DNA of 64,000 nucleotides from an uncultured Raoultella sp. (lineage in GTDB: Bacteria; Pseudomonadota; Gammaproteobacteria; Enterobacterales; Enterobacteriaceae). Each line of letters opens with the position of its first letter. Position 1 is the stretch's first letter. The stretch covers positions 71,337-135,336 of the forward strand of contig CAAEVH010000010.1 in the NCBI GenBank assembly GCA_900759445.1, given 5' to 3'. The position numbers and the translations under genes were made by a program. Under the pieces are notes generated by a model. It was given only the letters and a program-made list of their open reading frames with translations. It was not told the origin of the DNA and did no database searches. Shown here piece by piece: positions 20,498 through 29,991 of the stretch.

Positions 20498-21418
20498 TTA
20501 GTTCAGACGAACCGGCATACCTGAACGGTTCTGTACCGCCTGCTCAACGACGGCCTGATCGACGTCAGACTGACCGGTGATGCTGGTAATGCTCTTGTTC
20601 AGCGTAATCGGTACGATTTCACCGCCTTCGAACTGTGCTTCAGTGGTAGACAGTGGGTTGTGTACCTCGATGTAACGGCTGCCGTCTGGTTCAGTCGTGG
20701 CTTTTACCGGCTCATCGATAAACTGTACGCGGGTGCCGACCGGCACATTTTCAAACAGGAATTTGATGTCGTCGTTACGCAGACGCACGCAACCGTGGCT
20801 GACGCGTAAGCCGACGCCGAAGTTAGCATTGGTGCCGTGGATGGCGTACAGGCGACCGATATACAGCGCGTACAGGCCCATCGGGTTATCCGGACCTGCC
20901 GGAACAACAGCTGGCAGCGGTTCGCCCGCAGCGCGGTATTCCGCATGCATTTTTGCCGTTGGCGTCCAGGTTGGGCCCGCTTTTTTACGTTCTACTTTGG
21001 TGGTCCAGTTGATTGGCGTGTCTTTGCCCAACTGACCAATACCGATCGGCAGAACAATAACGGTGTTGGTGCCTTTCGGGTAGTAGTACAGACGCATTTC
21101 AGCGCTGTTAATAACAATACCTTCATGCACGGTATCCGGCAGGATCAATTGCTGAGGTATGTTCAGGACGGTGCCGCCCTTCGGCAGGAAGGTATCCACG
21201 CCCGGGTTGGCTTCCAGCATATTAGACAGACCCATCTGATACTCCGCCGCAAAATACTCCAGCGGTTGGGTGTTGCCTTCAGGAATAGTGATGACCTGGT
21301 TTTGGCCGATCAAACGGCTGCCATCGGTAGGCAGCGGGTACGTGACGGCAGAAGCGGTGTTACAAAAACCAACTATTGCGAGTGCCGCCGCGAAAAGCGT
21401 TGTTAATTTCATATTCAT
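20498..21418 (-). CDS. ldtB: L,D-transpeptidase LdtB (YbiS)
   Basis: This 306-residue periplasmic enzyme links Braun lipoprotein to the mesodiaminopimelate of peptidoglycan. The signal peptide is [25 protein letters not shown] LysM-like segment ([20 protein letters not shown]) near residues 64-83 binds glycan. The YkuD catalytic domain has H194 (HGTN) and the nucleophile C210 in SHGCVRLR. I chose the ATG at 21418 from E. coli; earlier in-frame starts would disrupt the signal peptide. It converges on ybiR and diverges from ybiT. Confidence 0.97.
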   Translation of the reverse strand: MNMKLTTLFAAALAIVGFCNTASAVTYPLPTDGSRLIGQNQVITIPEGNTQPLEYFAAEYQMGLSNMLEANPGVDTFLPKGGTVLNIPQQLILPDTVHEGIVINSAEMRLYYYPKGTNTVIVLPIGIGQLGKDTPINWTTKVERKKAGPTWTPTAKMHAEYRAAGEPLPAVVPAGPDNPMGLYALYIGRLYAIHGTNANFGVGLRVSHGCVRLRNDDIKFLFENVPVGTRVQFIDEPVKATTEPDGSRYIEVHNPLSTTEAQFEGGEIVPITLNKSITSITGQSDVDQAVVEQAVQNRSGMPVRLN

Positions 21419-21650
21419 GTTCATGTATGCGAGATTCAGTGCCAGGCAGGCTAGTGGGTTGAGATTTATGTAGTGTTGGGCACGCATTATATGTGCAATC
21501 TGAGCAACAAGGAATTCGGATGTGTACTAAATCACATTTTTTTCCTTTTGCTTTCACTTTATCCCTTCAGCATCAAGGCGCGATCTTATTGCAGACTTAT
21601 GGCATAATAAGCGGTTCGTCACATATTTCTTTCTCTTTCAGGATACGCCA

Positions 21651-23243
21651 GTGTTAGTTTCCAGCAACGTCACCATGCAGTTCGGCAGTAAGCCGCTGTT
21701 TGAAAATATTTCCGTCAAATTTGGCGGCGGCAACCGTTACGGCCTGATTGGCGCGAACGGTAGCGGTAAATCCACTTTTATGAAAATTCTCGGCGGCGAC
21801 CTCGAACCGACGCTGGGCAACGTTTCCCTCGATCCGAACGAGCGCATTGGTAAGCTGCGTCAGGATCAGTTCGCCTTTGAAGAGTTCACCGTGCTTGACA
21901 CCGTGATCATGGGTCACGGTGAACTGTGGGAAGTAAAGCAGGAGCGCGATCGCATTTACGCCCTGGCCGAAATGAGCGAAGAAGACGGCTATAAAGTTGC
22001 TGACCTTGAAGTTCAGTATGGCGAAATGGACGGCTACTCTGCGGAAGCGCGTGCGGGTGAACTGCTGCTGGGCGTAGGTATTCCGGTAGAACAGCATTAC
22101 GGCCCGATGAGCGAAGTCGCCCCCGGCTGGAAGCTGCGTGTGCTTCTGGCACAGGCGCTGTTCTCTAACCCCGACATTCTGCTGCTTGACGAACCAACGA
22201 ACAACCTGGATATCGACACCATCCGCTGGCTGGAGCAGACGCTGAACGAGCGTGACAGCACCATGATCATCATTTCGCACGACCGTCACTTCCTGAACAT
22301 GGTCTGTACGCACATGGCGGATCTGGACTACGGCGAACTGCGTGTTTATCCGGGTAACTACGACGAATATATGACGGCGGCAACTCAGGCGCGTGAACGT
22401 CTGCTGGCCGATAACGCCAAGAAGAAAGCGCAGATTGCCGATCTGCAATCCTTCGTCAGCCGCTTTAGCGCCAACGCATCTAAATCTCGTCAGGCGACTT
22501 CTCGTGCGCGTCAGATTGATAAGATCAAGCTTGACGAAGTGAAAGCGTCCAGCCGTCAGAACCCGTTCATCCGCTTCGAACAGGATAAGAAACTGTTCCG
22601 TAACGCGCTGGAAGTGGAAGCGCTGACGAAAGGGTTTGATGAAGGTCCGTTGTTTAAAAACTTTAACCTGCTGCTGGAAGTCGGTGAGAAAATTGCCATT
22701 CTGGGTGCCAACGGCGTGGGTAAATCAACCATGCTGAAAACGCTGGTCGGCGAATTACAGCCGGATAACGGTACCGTGAAATGGTCTGAAAACGCCCAGG
22801 TTGGTTACTACGCGCAGGATCACGAGTACGAATTCGAAAACGATCTGACGGTCTTCGAGTGGATGAGTCAGTGGAAACAGGAAGGCGACGATGAGCAGGT
22901 AGTACGTAGCTTCCTTGGTCGCTTGCTGTTCAGCCAGGACGATATCAAGAAACCTGCTAAAGTGCTGTCCGGTGGTGAAAAAGGACGCATGCTGTTCGGT
23001 AAGCTGATGATGCAGAAACCGAATATCCTGGTAATGGATGAACCGACCAACCACCTGGATATGGAATCTATCGAGTCGCTGAACATGGCGCTGGAAATGT
23101 ACCAGGGTACGCTGATCTTCGTTTCTCACGACCGTGAGTTCGTCAGTTCGTTGGCAACCCGCGTGATTGAAATTACGCCGGAACGCGTAATCGACTTCAC
23201 CGGTAACTACGAAGATTACCTGCGTAGCAAGGGCGTCGAATAA
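21651..23243 (+). CDS. ybiT: ABC-F family ATPase YbiT
   Basis: This 530-residue soluble ABC-F protein has two nucleotide-binding domains: Walker [10 protein letters not shown] near residue 35 and GANGVGKST near 352, and Walker [12 protein letters not shown] and [11 protein letters not shown]. The P-site tRNA-interaction linker (about residues 240-310) is rich in Lys, Arg and Ser. ABC-F proteins act on the ribosome as translation factors; YbiT appears to act on stalled ribosomes. The start is GTG at 21651, giving [12 protein letters not shown] as in E. coli. Confidence 0.95.
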   Translation: MLVSSNVTMQFGSKPLFENISVKFGGGNRYGLIGANGSGKSTFMKILGGDLEPTLGNVSLDPNERIGKLRQDQFAFEEFTVLDTVIMGHGELWEVKQERDRIYALAEMSEEDGYKVADLEVQYGEMDGYSAEARAGELLLGVGIPVEQHYGPMSEVAPGWKLRVLLAQALFSNPDILLLDEPTNNLDIDTIRWLEQTLNERDSTMIIISHDRHFLNMVCTHMADLDYGELRVYPGNYDEYMTAATQARERLLADNAKKKAQIADLQSFVSRFSANASKSRQATSRARQIDKIKLDEVKASSRQNPFIRFEQDKKLFRNALEVEALTKGFDEGPLFKNFNLLLEVGEKIAILGANGVGKSTMLKTLVGELQPDNGTVKWSENAQVGYYAQDHEYEFENDLTVFEWMSQWKQEGDDEQVVRSFLGRLLFSQDDIKKPAKVLSGGEKGRMLFGKLMMQKPNILVMDEPTNHLDMESIESLNMALEMYQGTLIFVSHDREFVSSLATRVIEITPERVIDFTGNYEDYLRSKGVE

Positions 23244-23264
23244 TTTTCCCGTCGTCTTTCGTGT

Positions 23265-23289
23265 TACAGGTGTGTTGGCTGCACCTGTA
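23265..23289. repeat. Stem-loop after ybiT
   Basis: TACAGGTG (23265-23272) and CACCTGTA (23282-23289) form an 8-bp perfect stem, and further CCCC/GGGG pairing follows up to 23324. There is no T tract, so a terminator role is uncertain. Confidence 0.45.
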
Positions 23290-23386
23290 CACCCCGGTCA
23301 CTTACTTGTGTAAGCTTGCGGGGATTTACAGGCTGGCCGCCTTCCTGTAACGCGAAATACTTAGGGAAACTTGTGTAAGTTACAGA

Positions 23387-24649
23387 TTAAATAATCCCCA
23401 GCGCACGCTTGCCATGGATATTCAAATCATCCAGCGTGAAGCGTCCTTCCCAGTGAGTTTCATAATCCTCGCGTGGGAAATCACCCGGCGATACGCCTTT
23501 TTCCAGCGCGGCCTTCACTTTATGGGCGTAGGCCAGATTCTTTTCGCACATCGGTGCGGCAGGGATGTACATCACGTTGCCCCAACCCTGTTGATTTTCT
23601 ACCGGTGCGACGGAGTGGATCACATCACAATGCCACCAGACGGAGTCTCCGGCGTCCAGTTGCGGAATGCTGGTTAACGCTTCAATCAGCAGCGGATGCC
23701 ATTGCGCAGAAATAGGCAGAACTCTGCCGGGTGCTACGCCGCAAAGTTCATCTTCCGGCACATCGTCAAGCAATGGACGTAACAGTACCCAGGCCATCGC
23801 TTCAGGGATAGGGACCACGTGCAACAACCCCTGACCTGGCAGCATATCAGAGAGAGCAGTCCAGCCCTGGAAGGTACGGAATACTGAACATTTGGTGGTG
23901 TTATCCACCGTGTACTCTTCTACTTCAGTGCGATGCGCGGCCTGCCACGGATCGTAGTCTTCCAGCTTGCCATTGAAAACATTAGCAAAGACCTGCTGAT
24001 ATGCCGGCAGAAGCCAGCGTTCCAGCGCACCGGAATCCGTATGCGCTCCCAGCCCTTTGGACGTCGTTCCCGGTGGACGACGGCGTATGCGGTCGGGGTA
24101 GATAACGCTGACATCCGGGTTAAACCATTGCTTACCTTCGCCTGCAAATGTCCAAAGACGGTTGAGAAATGACTGCGCATTTGCCATTTCTTCACTCTGA
24201 CGGGCCTGCATCTGCGCCTGGGACCAGTAGATGGGGTAGATTTCAGGCCGCGATGCGCTCAGGGTACCAAAGAAATTATCACCCGGTCCTTGGTAAACGT
24301 CGTCAAAATGGTTGCGGTCCAGATAGTCCAGCATTGACCTATCCCAATCGAGGGCTTGTTCGCGAGAGAAATGGCCTTTAATGACCGCGCATCCGCGACG
24401 CTTAATTTCTTCACGCTGCTCAGCACTCACGCGACCTGCCTTGATATCCGCATAGGACAACACAGGCCATACCGGAGAGCCTTGCGCTTTGAGGTCGTTG
24501 ATTTCCGCCACGCGATTAGCAATGGCCTCGCTCAACTGATTGAAAATCGACTGAACATCTCCAAGCTGTTCACGCAATTGCTTTTTCATCTGCCGGATTG
24601 CCGCTTTGTGATCGGTGGGCAACGTGTCGCTGGTAAAAGTAAAAGCCAT
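23387..24649 (-). CDS. ybiU: YbiU, DUF1479 Fe(II)/2-oxoglutarate oxygenase-like protein
   Basis: This 420-residue protein of the DUF1479 family, with a double-stranded beta-helix, has a possible metal triad. GAHTDSGALERW near residue 215 gives an HxD, and CDVIHSVAPV near 340 gives the distal His. The role is unknown; related eukaryotic and bacterial proteins are oxygenases. I start at the ATG at 24649 (MAFTFTSDTL), which is preceded by GCGAGGTGG; a GTG two codons upstream is possible. Two palindromes lie directly upstream at 24666-24679 and 24683-24712. It converges on ybiT. Confidence 0.88.
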   Translation of the reverse strand: MAFTFTSDTLPTDHKAAIRQMKKQLREQLGDVQSIFNQLSEAIANRVAEINDLKAQGSPVWPVLSYADIKAGRVSAEQREEIKRRGCAVIKGHFSREQALDWDRSMLDYLDRNHFDDVYQGPGDNFFGTLSASRPEIYPIYWSQAQMQARQSEEMANAQSFLNRLWTFAGEGKQWFNPDVSVIYPDRIRRRPPGTTSKGLGAHTDSGALERWLLPAYQQVFANVFNGKLEDYDPWQAAHRTEVEEYTVDNTTKCSVFRTFQGWTALSDMLPGQGLLHVVPIPEAMAWVLLRPLLDDVPEDELCGVAPGRVLPISAQWHPLLIEALTSIPQLDAGDSVWWHCDVIHSVAPVENQQGWGNVMYIPAAPMCEKNLAYAHKVKAALEKGVSPGDFPREDYETHWEGRFTLDDLNIHGKRALGII

Positions 24650-24665
24650 ATCCACCTCGCATTAA

Positions 24666-24679
24666 CTTTCATTCGAAAC
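24666..24679 (-). promoter_or_regulatory. CTTTCATTCGAAAG-type operator, site 1 (ybiU)
   Basis: CTTTCATTCGAAAC is the first of three near-identical palindromes in this region, 17 bases upstream of the ybiU ATG. It matches the consensus CTTTCATTCGAAAG at 13 of 14 positions. The position overlaps the leader or promoter, as expected for a repressor site. The regulator is unknown. Confidence 0.55.
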
Positions 24680-24682
24680 TTA

Positions 24683-24712
24683 TTTAACTTACAGGTGATA
24701 ATATAAGTTAAA
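24683..24712. promoter_or_regulatory. Inverted repeat upstream of ybiU
   Basis: TTTAACTTA (24683-24691) and TAAGTTAAA (24704-24712) form a 9-bp perfect inverted repeat with a 12-base spacer. It sits 34 bases upstream of the ybiU ATG, within AT-rich promoter-like sequence. It may be a second operator or contain the -10 region. Confidence 0.5.
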
Positions 24713-24802
24713 ATTTGGTTAGCGCAAGTTTAAAATTTGATGGTGTGAGAAACATGAAAAAGCGTGGAAACCGGGGCAAGGGGATACCCCGGTTGGGCAG
24801 GA

Positions 24803-25618
24803 TTAGCAATTAAAAGGGGAAGTGTTATCCAGCACCGCCTGAATCACGTTCAGCGCGCCCTGATGGTTATTGTCGTCGGTCTGATAGCGGGCAATCGATT
24901 TGATACTCTCTGCCGCATTGGTCATGGCGAAAGAGTAGCGCGCCATTTTCAGCATTTCTGCGTCATTGCCGCTATCGCCAATGGCGACCACGTTTTGCGG
25001 GGACAGGTTCCAGCGCTTTAGCAGACGGCTGATTCCGTTGGCTTTATGCAAACCAGGAATGATCAGGTCGATAAACCCAAAGCCGCTGGTCACGGGTTTC
25101 ATTATACCGTCAAGGGCAGAATGAAGGTGATCGATCACTAATGGGATTTGTTGGTCCGGTAAATTCAGCGAGAACTTGAACAGCACATCATCGATGTCCT
25201 GATAATCCTTCACGGGTTTCAGGCGATGGTAGTGTTTTGACATCAATGCGACAAAGGACTCGGGGGCATTTTCGCTAACGTAGGCGCTTTGCAGGCCGCA
25301 AGCCACAAAGTTGAGATGCGTATCTTTGAGCAGTTCGCCAATGACAATGCGGGATTCGTGGCGGGTCAGCTCACCGTGAAACAGCTGTTTGCCATGTTCA
25401 AAGACTAACGCCCCGTTCTCGGCAACAAAAGAGATCTCATCTTTGAGTTCCGGGAAAAAGGAGATCAGTTGGTAATACTGATTGCCGCTGGCCACGACAA
25501 ATTCAATATCCCGTTTTTTTAGTTCCTGATACTGCGCCATAAAACGTGCATGATCGTATTTTTTGGCGTCGTCGAGAAAAGTTCCGTCCATATCAGTGAC
25601 GATAACTTTGATGGTCAT
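24803..25618 (-). CDS. ybiV: HAD-family sugar phosphatase YbiV
   Basis: This 271-residue Cof-type haloacid dehalogenase-like phosphatase has motif [12 protein letters not shown] (nucleophile D9, acid D11), motif [11 protein letters not shown] near residue 43, a C2B cap domain in the middle and motif [17 protein letters not shown] near 220. The E. coli enzyme dephosphorylates sugar phosphates including fructose-1-phosphate and ribose-5-phosphate. YbjI in this window (48189-49004) is a paralogue. An upstream palindrome and a CRP-like site suggest independent, sugar-related control downstream of ybiYW. Confidence 0.94.
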   Translation of the reverse strand: MTIKVIVTDMDGTFLDDAKKYDHARFMAQYQELKKRDIEFVVASGNQYYQLISFFPELKDEISFVAENGALVFEHGKQLFHGELTRHESRIVIGELLKDTHLNFVACGLQSAYVSENAPESFVALMSKHYHRLKPVKDYQDIDDVLFKFSLNLPDQQIPLVIDHLHSALDGIMKPVTSGFGFIDLIIPGLHKANGISRLLKRWNLSPQNVVAIGDSGNDAEMLKMARYSFAMTNAAESIKSIARYQTDDNNHQGALNVIQAVLDNTSPFNC

Positions 25619-25664
25619 ACTTGCTCCTGGCTCATAACTGCGACCAGAAACATTTTAATAACAA

Positions 25665-25680
25665 TGTGAGCTAAAGCACA
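25665..25680. promoter_or_regulatory. Putative CRP site upstream of ybiV
   Basis: TGTGAGCTAAAGCACA matches TGTGA-N6-TCACA in nine of ten core positions. It lies 47 bases upstream of the ybiV ATG, adjacent to the shared palindrome at 25686-25699. CRP activation of a sugar phosphatase would be reasonable. Confidence 0.5.
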
Positions 25681-25685
25681 AATTT

Positions 25686-25699
25686 ATTTCATTCGAAAG
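25686..25699 (-). promoter_or_regulatory. CTTTCATTCGAAAG-type operator, site 2 (ybiV)
   Basis: ATTTCATTCGAAAG matches the shared palindrome at 13 of 14 positions. It lies 68 bases upstream of ybiV, between the ybiW stop and the ybiV start. Confidence 0.55.
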
Positions 25700-25739
25700 A
25701 AGAATACCCGGCAAGCGAAATGCCGCCGGGTAAGGGGGA

Positions 25740-28172
25740 TTACAGCATATGTTCAGTACGTGCGATGATATCGTCCTGCGCATCTGGAGACAGCGCGGTG
25801 AAGAAGGCCGAATAACCTGCTACACGGACCACCAGGTCACGATACTGATCCGGGTGCTTTTTGGCTTCCAGCAGCGTTTCACGGGAGACAATGTTGTACT
25901 GAATATGCCAGCCTTTGTGCTCCTCAAAGAAGGTACGCAGCAGGATCATCAGCTTTTGCTTATCGGATTCATTCTCCAGCGTGGCCGGGTTCAGCTTCTG
26001 GTTTAACAACACGCCGCCGAGGATTGAACCGGTCGGCAGTTTACCCACCGAGCCAATTACCGCTGTTGGGCCGAGATGGTCCGTTCCGGAAGCCGGGCTT
26101 GCGCCTTCTGCCAGCGGAGTGTGCGCCTTACGACCATCCGGTGTGGCCATCGTTGCCGCGCCAAACGGTACGTTTGCGGAGATCGATGAGGTACCCGCGT
26201 AGTAATTGCCGCCAACCGGGCCACGTCCATAACGCGGATTATGATACTGTTTCAACTCATTGATATAGGTCTGATAAGCACGAGCCAGCAGCGTATCAAC
26301 GCTATCGTCATCGTTGCCGTATTTCGGTGCGCCGTTGATCAGCCGCTGGCGTAATTGTTCGTGGGTCAGACCGTCAAAATCGTCGGCCAGCGCGGCGGCC
26401 AGCTGTTGCTGACCGATAGCGCCTTGTTCAAAGACCAGTTTCTTCACCGCAGCCAGGCTGTTGCCGAGGTTGGCAATACCCACCTGCAAACCCGATACCC
26501 AGTCGTATTTCGCACCGCCTTGCTTAATGCTTTTCGCGCGTTCAATACAGTCATCTACCAGCGCAGAGCACAGAATATCGTGTACGTTCTCTTCCAGCAT
26601 GGTGTCGACAACATACTCAATTTCGATAGATTTACGCGTGTAGTAGCGAATCTGCGCATCCCAGGCATCCATCACTTCGTCGAAATTGTTGAAGTTACCA
26701 GCCGAGAGCGCTTTTTCCTGTGGCAGAAATACTTTACCGCTGGTGGCATCGCGACCACCTTCCAGCGCTGCCAGCATCACGCGGGCAAAGTTAATAAAGC
26801 TCATACCGGTACAGCGGTAGCCCCATTTGCCGCCAACGGCGGTTTCGATGCAACCAATGGCCGCATAGTCATAGGCGTCCTGCGGTTCAATGCCAAGCTT
26901 AATGAATTCAGGTATGACGATTTCGTCGTTATTAAAGGCAGGCATCCCGAAGCCGCAGCGGATCACCTGTACACAGGCATCCAGGAAATCATTACTCATC
27001 CCTGCATGATAACGCACGCTCAGGTTTGGCTGAGTAGAACGCAGGCGACCGCAGGATTCCAGAATGGCGTAAGAGAGCGGATTGACGGCATCCATTGCCT
27101 GACCGTTAACCAGGTTTTGGCCACCAATGGTCACGTTCTGATACAGCGGGCTACCCGCCGAGGCTTTCGAATGGGAGCCGGAGCGGATTTTGTTCACTTC
27201 CAGCAGTTTCAGCCAGCAGCTGTGCAGCAGCTCAATGGCGTGCTCACGATCGAGGCTCTGGTTCAGTTCTACGTCACGACGGTAGAACGGATAGAGGTAC
27301 TGATCCATGCGACCAAACGACACCGAGTGACCATTCGATTCAATTTGCAGGATCAACTGGATGAAATAGCACAACTGTAGCGCTTGCCAGAACGTTTTTG
27401 GCGGCTCATGGGCGATAACATCGCAGTTGTCCGCCATGGTCAGCAGTTCATCACGACGACTGGCGCGAGTTTCCGTGGCCGCCATTTTACGTGCCAGCGT
27501 GGCAAAGCGCTCAATGTGCAGACTGACGGCCTCCAGCACGATATCAATCGCTTTCAGAAACTGATCGCCATGGAGGTCTTCCAGACATGTCAGATTGATG
27601 CGGGAACGACGTTCATCAACTTTGTGGCGCAGGCCGTCGAGACCCTTTTCCAACAGCAGCGGGAAGTTTACCGCCAGGTGTGCGTCACCGGAGGTCATGT
27701 TACCTTCAGCTTTGATAATGCCGGTTTCCAGCAACCCTTTCTGCTCGTCCGTAAACATCCCGTAGCAGCGATCCTGCACGGTCTGACCACGCCACCATGG
27801 ACACACCTCGTGCAACACGCGTTTGTTCTCTTCGCTTACCGCAAAGCCCGCGCCCGGCCTGTCGGCGAGGTCATCGATCTCTTTTTCAATCCACGACACG
27901 GTGTATTCCGGGAAGATTGGCGCGGCACGCACTTCGCTTGCCTGGTTACCAATGATCAGTTCGTCATGCTTGATCCAGATGGTGCGTTCCGCCAGATGAT
28001 GGGCCAGCGCCAGCGCGCGGCGAACCGGGATAGGTTTATCCAGATGCTGTTGGTACATCTCGGTATAGTGCTGGGCGCGCTCGGTACAAACCGGCGGCTT
28101 CACGATGTGGATCAGGGCCGTTTTATGCGCTTTGATACGGTCGCTGAGTGTGTCCAGTTTCAGAGTGGTCAT
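25740..28172 (-). CDS. ybiW: Glycyl-radical enzyme YbiW (PflF), pyruvate formate-lyase-like
   Basis: This 810-residue glycyl-radical enzyme has the catalytic thiol in YAAIGCIETAVGG, near residue 440. The radical glycine is G786 in RVAGYSA, with ARTEHML at the C-terminus. The GCIE motif and domain architecture resemble the glycerol/propanediol dehydratase branch more than true pyruvate formate-lyase, so its name as a PFL is doubtful. It is activated anaerobically by the radical-SAM protein YbiY, encoded 5 bases upstream. No defect is visible. Substrate not established. Confidence 0.92.
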   Translation of the reverse strand: MTTLKLDTLSDRIKAHKTALIHIVKPPVCTERAQHYTEMYQQHLDKPIPVRRALALAHHLAERTIWIKHDELIIGNQASEVRAAPIFPEYTVSWIEKEIDDLADRPGAGFAVSEENKRVLHEVCPWWRGQTVQDRCYGMFTDEQKGLLETGIIKAEGNMTSGDAHLAVNFPLLLEKGLDGLRHKVDERRSRINLTCLEDLHGDQFLKAIDIVLEAVSLHIERFATLARKMAATETRASRRDELLTMADNCDVIAHEPPKTFWQALQLCYFIQLILQIESNGHSVSFGRMDQYLYPFYRRDVELNQSLDREHAIELLHSCWLKLLEVNKIRSGSHSKASAGSPLYQNVTIGGQNLVNGQAMDAVNPLSYAILESCGRLRSTQPNLSVRYHAGMSNDFLDACVQVIRCGFGMPAFNNDEIVIPEFIKLGIEPQDAYDYAAIGCIETAVGGKWGYRCTGMSFINFARVMLAALEGGRDATSGKVFLPQEKALSAGNFNNFDEVMDAWDAQIRYYTRKSIEIEYVVDTMLEENVHDILCSALVDDCIERAKSIKQGGAKYDWVSGLQVGIANLGNSLAAVKKLVFEQGAIGQQQLAAALADDFDGLTHEQLRQRLINGAPKYGNDDDSVDTLLARAYQTYINELKQYHNPRYGRGPVGGNYYAGTSSISANVPFGAATMATPDGRKAHTPLAEGASPASGTDHLGPTAVIGSVGKLPTGSILGGVLLNQKLNPATLENESDKQKLMILLRTFFEEHKGWHIQYNIVSRETLLEAKKHPDQYRDLVVRVAGYSAFFTALSPDAQDDIIARTEHML

Positions 28173-28177
28173 GGCGA

Positions 28178-29077
28178 TTATCCTCGTAGGGTCGCGGTTA
28201 AACCTTTCAGGCTGGCGTACTGCTGGGCAAATTCGAGCAGCGCAGGCGCATCAAGCGGTTTATCCGGTGCGTTGTAGGGTTGACTGAGTAAGTGGTATTT
28301 GTTGATGCCCAGCGTGTGGTAGGGCAAAAAATGGATCTCATCGACGTGAAGCTCGTCGGCAGCAAAATCGGTAATGGCCTTAATAGCGGCTTCGTCAGCG
28401 TTGAACCCCTGAATCAGGGGGACGCGGATAACCATTTTTTTACCGGCGGCGGCCAGTTTTTTCAGATTTTCCAGTACGCGAGAGGCGCTGCCATCGGTCC
28501 ACTGTTTAAACGGCGCGTCGGCGACATGTTTTAAATCGGCCAGGAACAGGTCGACGTCAGGTAATGACGGTTCAATATACTTCCACGGGACATGCAGACA
28601 GGTTTCAACCGCTGTATGAATACCTGCATCGTGGCTGGCTTTGAGCAGCGCTGCCGCCAGTTCTGGCTGCATAAAGGGTTCACCGCCAGACAGGGTGAGA
28701 CCCCCGCCGCTGCGATCGTAAAACGGTTTATCACGCACTACGGTCGCCATGATGTCGTCCACGCTTTTTTCCTCTCCGCAGACGGTCAGCGCCTGGGTTG
28801 GACAGCAGTGGGTCAGCGCCGTGAGCGCATCATCGGTCAGTTTTTCGCGATGAATCAGCAATCCACTCAGCGCGCGTTCAATCACCTTCGGTGCGGCCTG
28901 AGCACAGAGATCGCAACCGTCGAGGCACAAACGCGCGTCATAGAGCAGATCCTGCGTGCGGGCGCGGCTTTCCGGATTCTGGCACCACCGACAGCCCAGA
29001 GAGCATCCCTTAAGGAACACCACGGTACGGATACCGGGACCATCATGTGTGGAATAGCGCTGGATATTGAAAATCAT
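28178..29077 (-). CDS. ybiY: Glycyl-radical enzyme activase YbiY (PflE)
   Basis: This 299-residue radical-SAM protein has the C25-x3-C29-x2-C32 4Fe-4S site ([14 protein letters not shown]) near the N-terminus. A ferredoxin-like insert with further cysteines follows ([13 protein letters not shown]), as in activases of the dehydratase group, and then [10 protein letters not shown]. It generates the 5'-deoxyadenosyl radical that installs the glycyl radical on YbiW. The ATG at 29077 has AGAGG upstream. It is first in the ybiY-ybiW operon, divergent from fsaA. Confidence 0.93.
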   Translation of the reverse strand: MIFNIQRYSTHDGPGIRTVVFLKGCSLGCRWCQNPESRARTQDLLYDARLCLDGCDLCAQAAPKVIERALSGLLIHREKLTDDALTALTHCCPTQALTVCGEEKSVDDIMATVVRDKPFYDRSGGGLTLSGGEPFMQPELAAALLKASHDAGIHTAVETCLHVPWKYIEPSLPDVDLFLADLKHVADAPFKQWTDGSASRVLENLKKLAAAGKKMVIRVPLIQGFNADEAAIKAITDFAADELHVDEIHFLPYHTLGINKYHLLSQPYNAPDKPLDAPALLEFAQQYASLKGLTATLRG

Positions 29078-29113
29078 AAGCGGCCTCTAATCTTTCGTAT
29101 AAAGATTAAATTA

Positions 29114-29127
29114 CTTTCGAATGAAAG
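29114..29127 (-). promoter_or_regulatory. CTTTCATTCGAAAG-type operator, site 3 (ybiY/fsaA)
   Basis: On the minus strand CTTTCATTCGAAAG is the exact consensus, in the divergent gap 37 bases from ybiY and 83 bases from fsaA. It is adjacent to the TTGACG palindrome at 29133-29146. Confidence 0.6.
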
Positions 29128-29132
29128 TTATA

Positions 29133-29146
29133 TTGACGTACGTCAA
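29133..29146. promoter_or_regulatory. TTGACGTACGTCAA palindrome between ybiY and fsaA
   Basis: This perfect 14-bp palindrome presents a TTGACG-like -35 hexamer on both strands in the divergent control region. No good -10 is at the standard distance on either side, so an operator is at least as likely. Confidence 0.5.
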
Positions 29147-29209
29147 CTAACCGTGAGGTTTCGCCGTGCTACCTTTTATTCATGCTAATTATTCGTTTGA
29201 GGAAAGGTT

Positions 29210-29872
29210 ATGGAACTCTATTTAGATACGTCTGACGTTGACGCGGTAAAAGCTCTGGCGCGGGTTTTTCCGCTGGCAGGGGTGACCACTAACCCAAGCA
29301 TTGTGGCGGCAGGTAAGCAGACGCTGGACGTGTTACTGCCGCAACTGCAGGAAGCGATGGGAGGGCAAGGACGCCTGTTTGCTCAGGTAATGGCGACCAC
29401 CGCCGAAGGCATGGTCAGTGATGCGCGTAAGCTGCGGGCAATCATTGCGGATATCGTGGTCAAAGTGCCGGTCACGGCAGAAGGTCTGACGGCCATTAAA
29501 TTGCTGAAAGAAGAAGGGATCCCGACGTTGGGTACCGCGGTATACGGCGCTGCTCAAGGGCTATTAGCTGCGCTTGCGGGGGCCGAATACGTTGCGCCAT
29601 ACGTTAACCGTGTGGATGCGCAGGGGGGGGACGGCATTCAGACGGTGACCGATCTGCAGACCTTACTGAAAATGCATGCCCCGCACGCCAAAGTACTGGC
29701 CGCCAGTTTTAAAACGCCGCGTCAGGCGCTGGATTGCCTGCTGGCAGGCTGCGAGTCCATCACGCTGCCGCTGGATGTCGCTCAGCAGATGATTAGCTCT
29801 CCGGCCGTTGATGCTGCCGTAGCGAAGTTCGAGCACGACTGGCAGAGCGCATTTGGACGCACTTCTCTGTAA
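29210..29872 (+). CDS. fsaA: Fructose-6-phosphate aldolase FsaA
   Basis: This 220-residue class I aldolase of the transaldolase family cleaves fructose-6-phosphate to dihydroxyacetone and glyceraldehyde-3-phosphate. The Schiff-base lysine is K85 in [13 protein letters not shown]; other marks are GVTTNPSIV at 24-32 and [13 protein letters not shown] near 130. The length equals E. coli FsaA. The ATG follows GAGGAAAGGTT. It is alone on its strand, divergent from the ybiYW operon and sharing its control region. Confidence 0.97.
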   Translation: MELYLDTSDVDAVKALARVFPLAGVTTNPSIVAAGKQTLDVLLPQLQEAMGGQGRLFAQVMATTAEGMVSDARKLRAIIADIVVKVPVTAEGLTAIKLLKEEGIPTLGTAVYGAAQGLLAALAGAEYVAPYVNRVDAQGGDGIQTVTDLQTLLKMHAPHAKVLAASFKTPRQALDCLLAGCESITLPLDVAQQMISSPAVDAAVAKFEHDWQSAFGRTSL

Positions 29873-29881
29873 GTCTGTTTT

Positions 29882-29934
29882 GCCGGATGGCGGCTGACAC
29901 CTTATCCGGCCTACACAATGCGCTGTTGTAGGCC
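29882..29934. repeat. BIME/REP element between fsaA and moeB
   Basis: GCCGGATGGCGG...CTTATCCGGC forms a REP palindrome, followed by a second stem GGCCTACA/TGTAGGCC. Position in a convergent gap is typical. Confidence 0.75.
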
Positions 29935-29991
29935 TGATTGGAGGCATTAGCATCGCCCTCTGGCAATAGTGTGGTGCCGACGATTTCTCTG

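Noticed and set aside
21654..22448. Minus-strand open frame of 264 codons opposite ybiT
   Set aside because: Antisense shadow of the first ABC domain of ybiT.
26355..28277. Long plus-strand open frames (341 and 297 codons) opposite ybiW
   Set aside because: They lie fully antisense to a complete glycyl-radical enzyme gene, have low-complexity hydrophobic/His-rich translations with no family, and no ribosome-binding site. They come from codon bias in ybiW.
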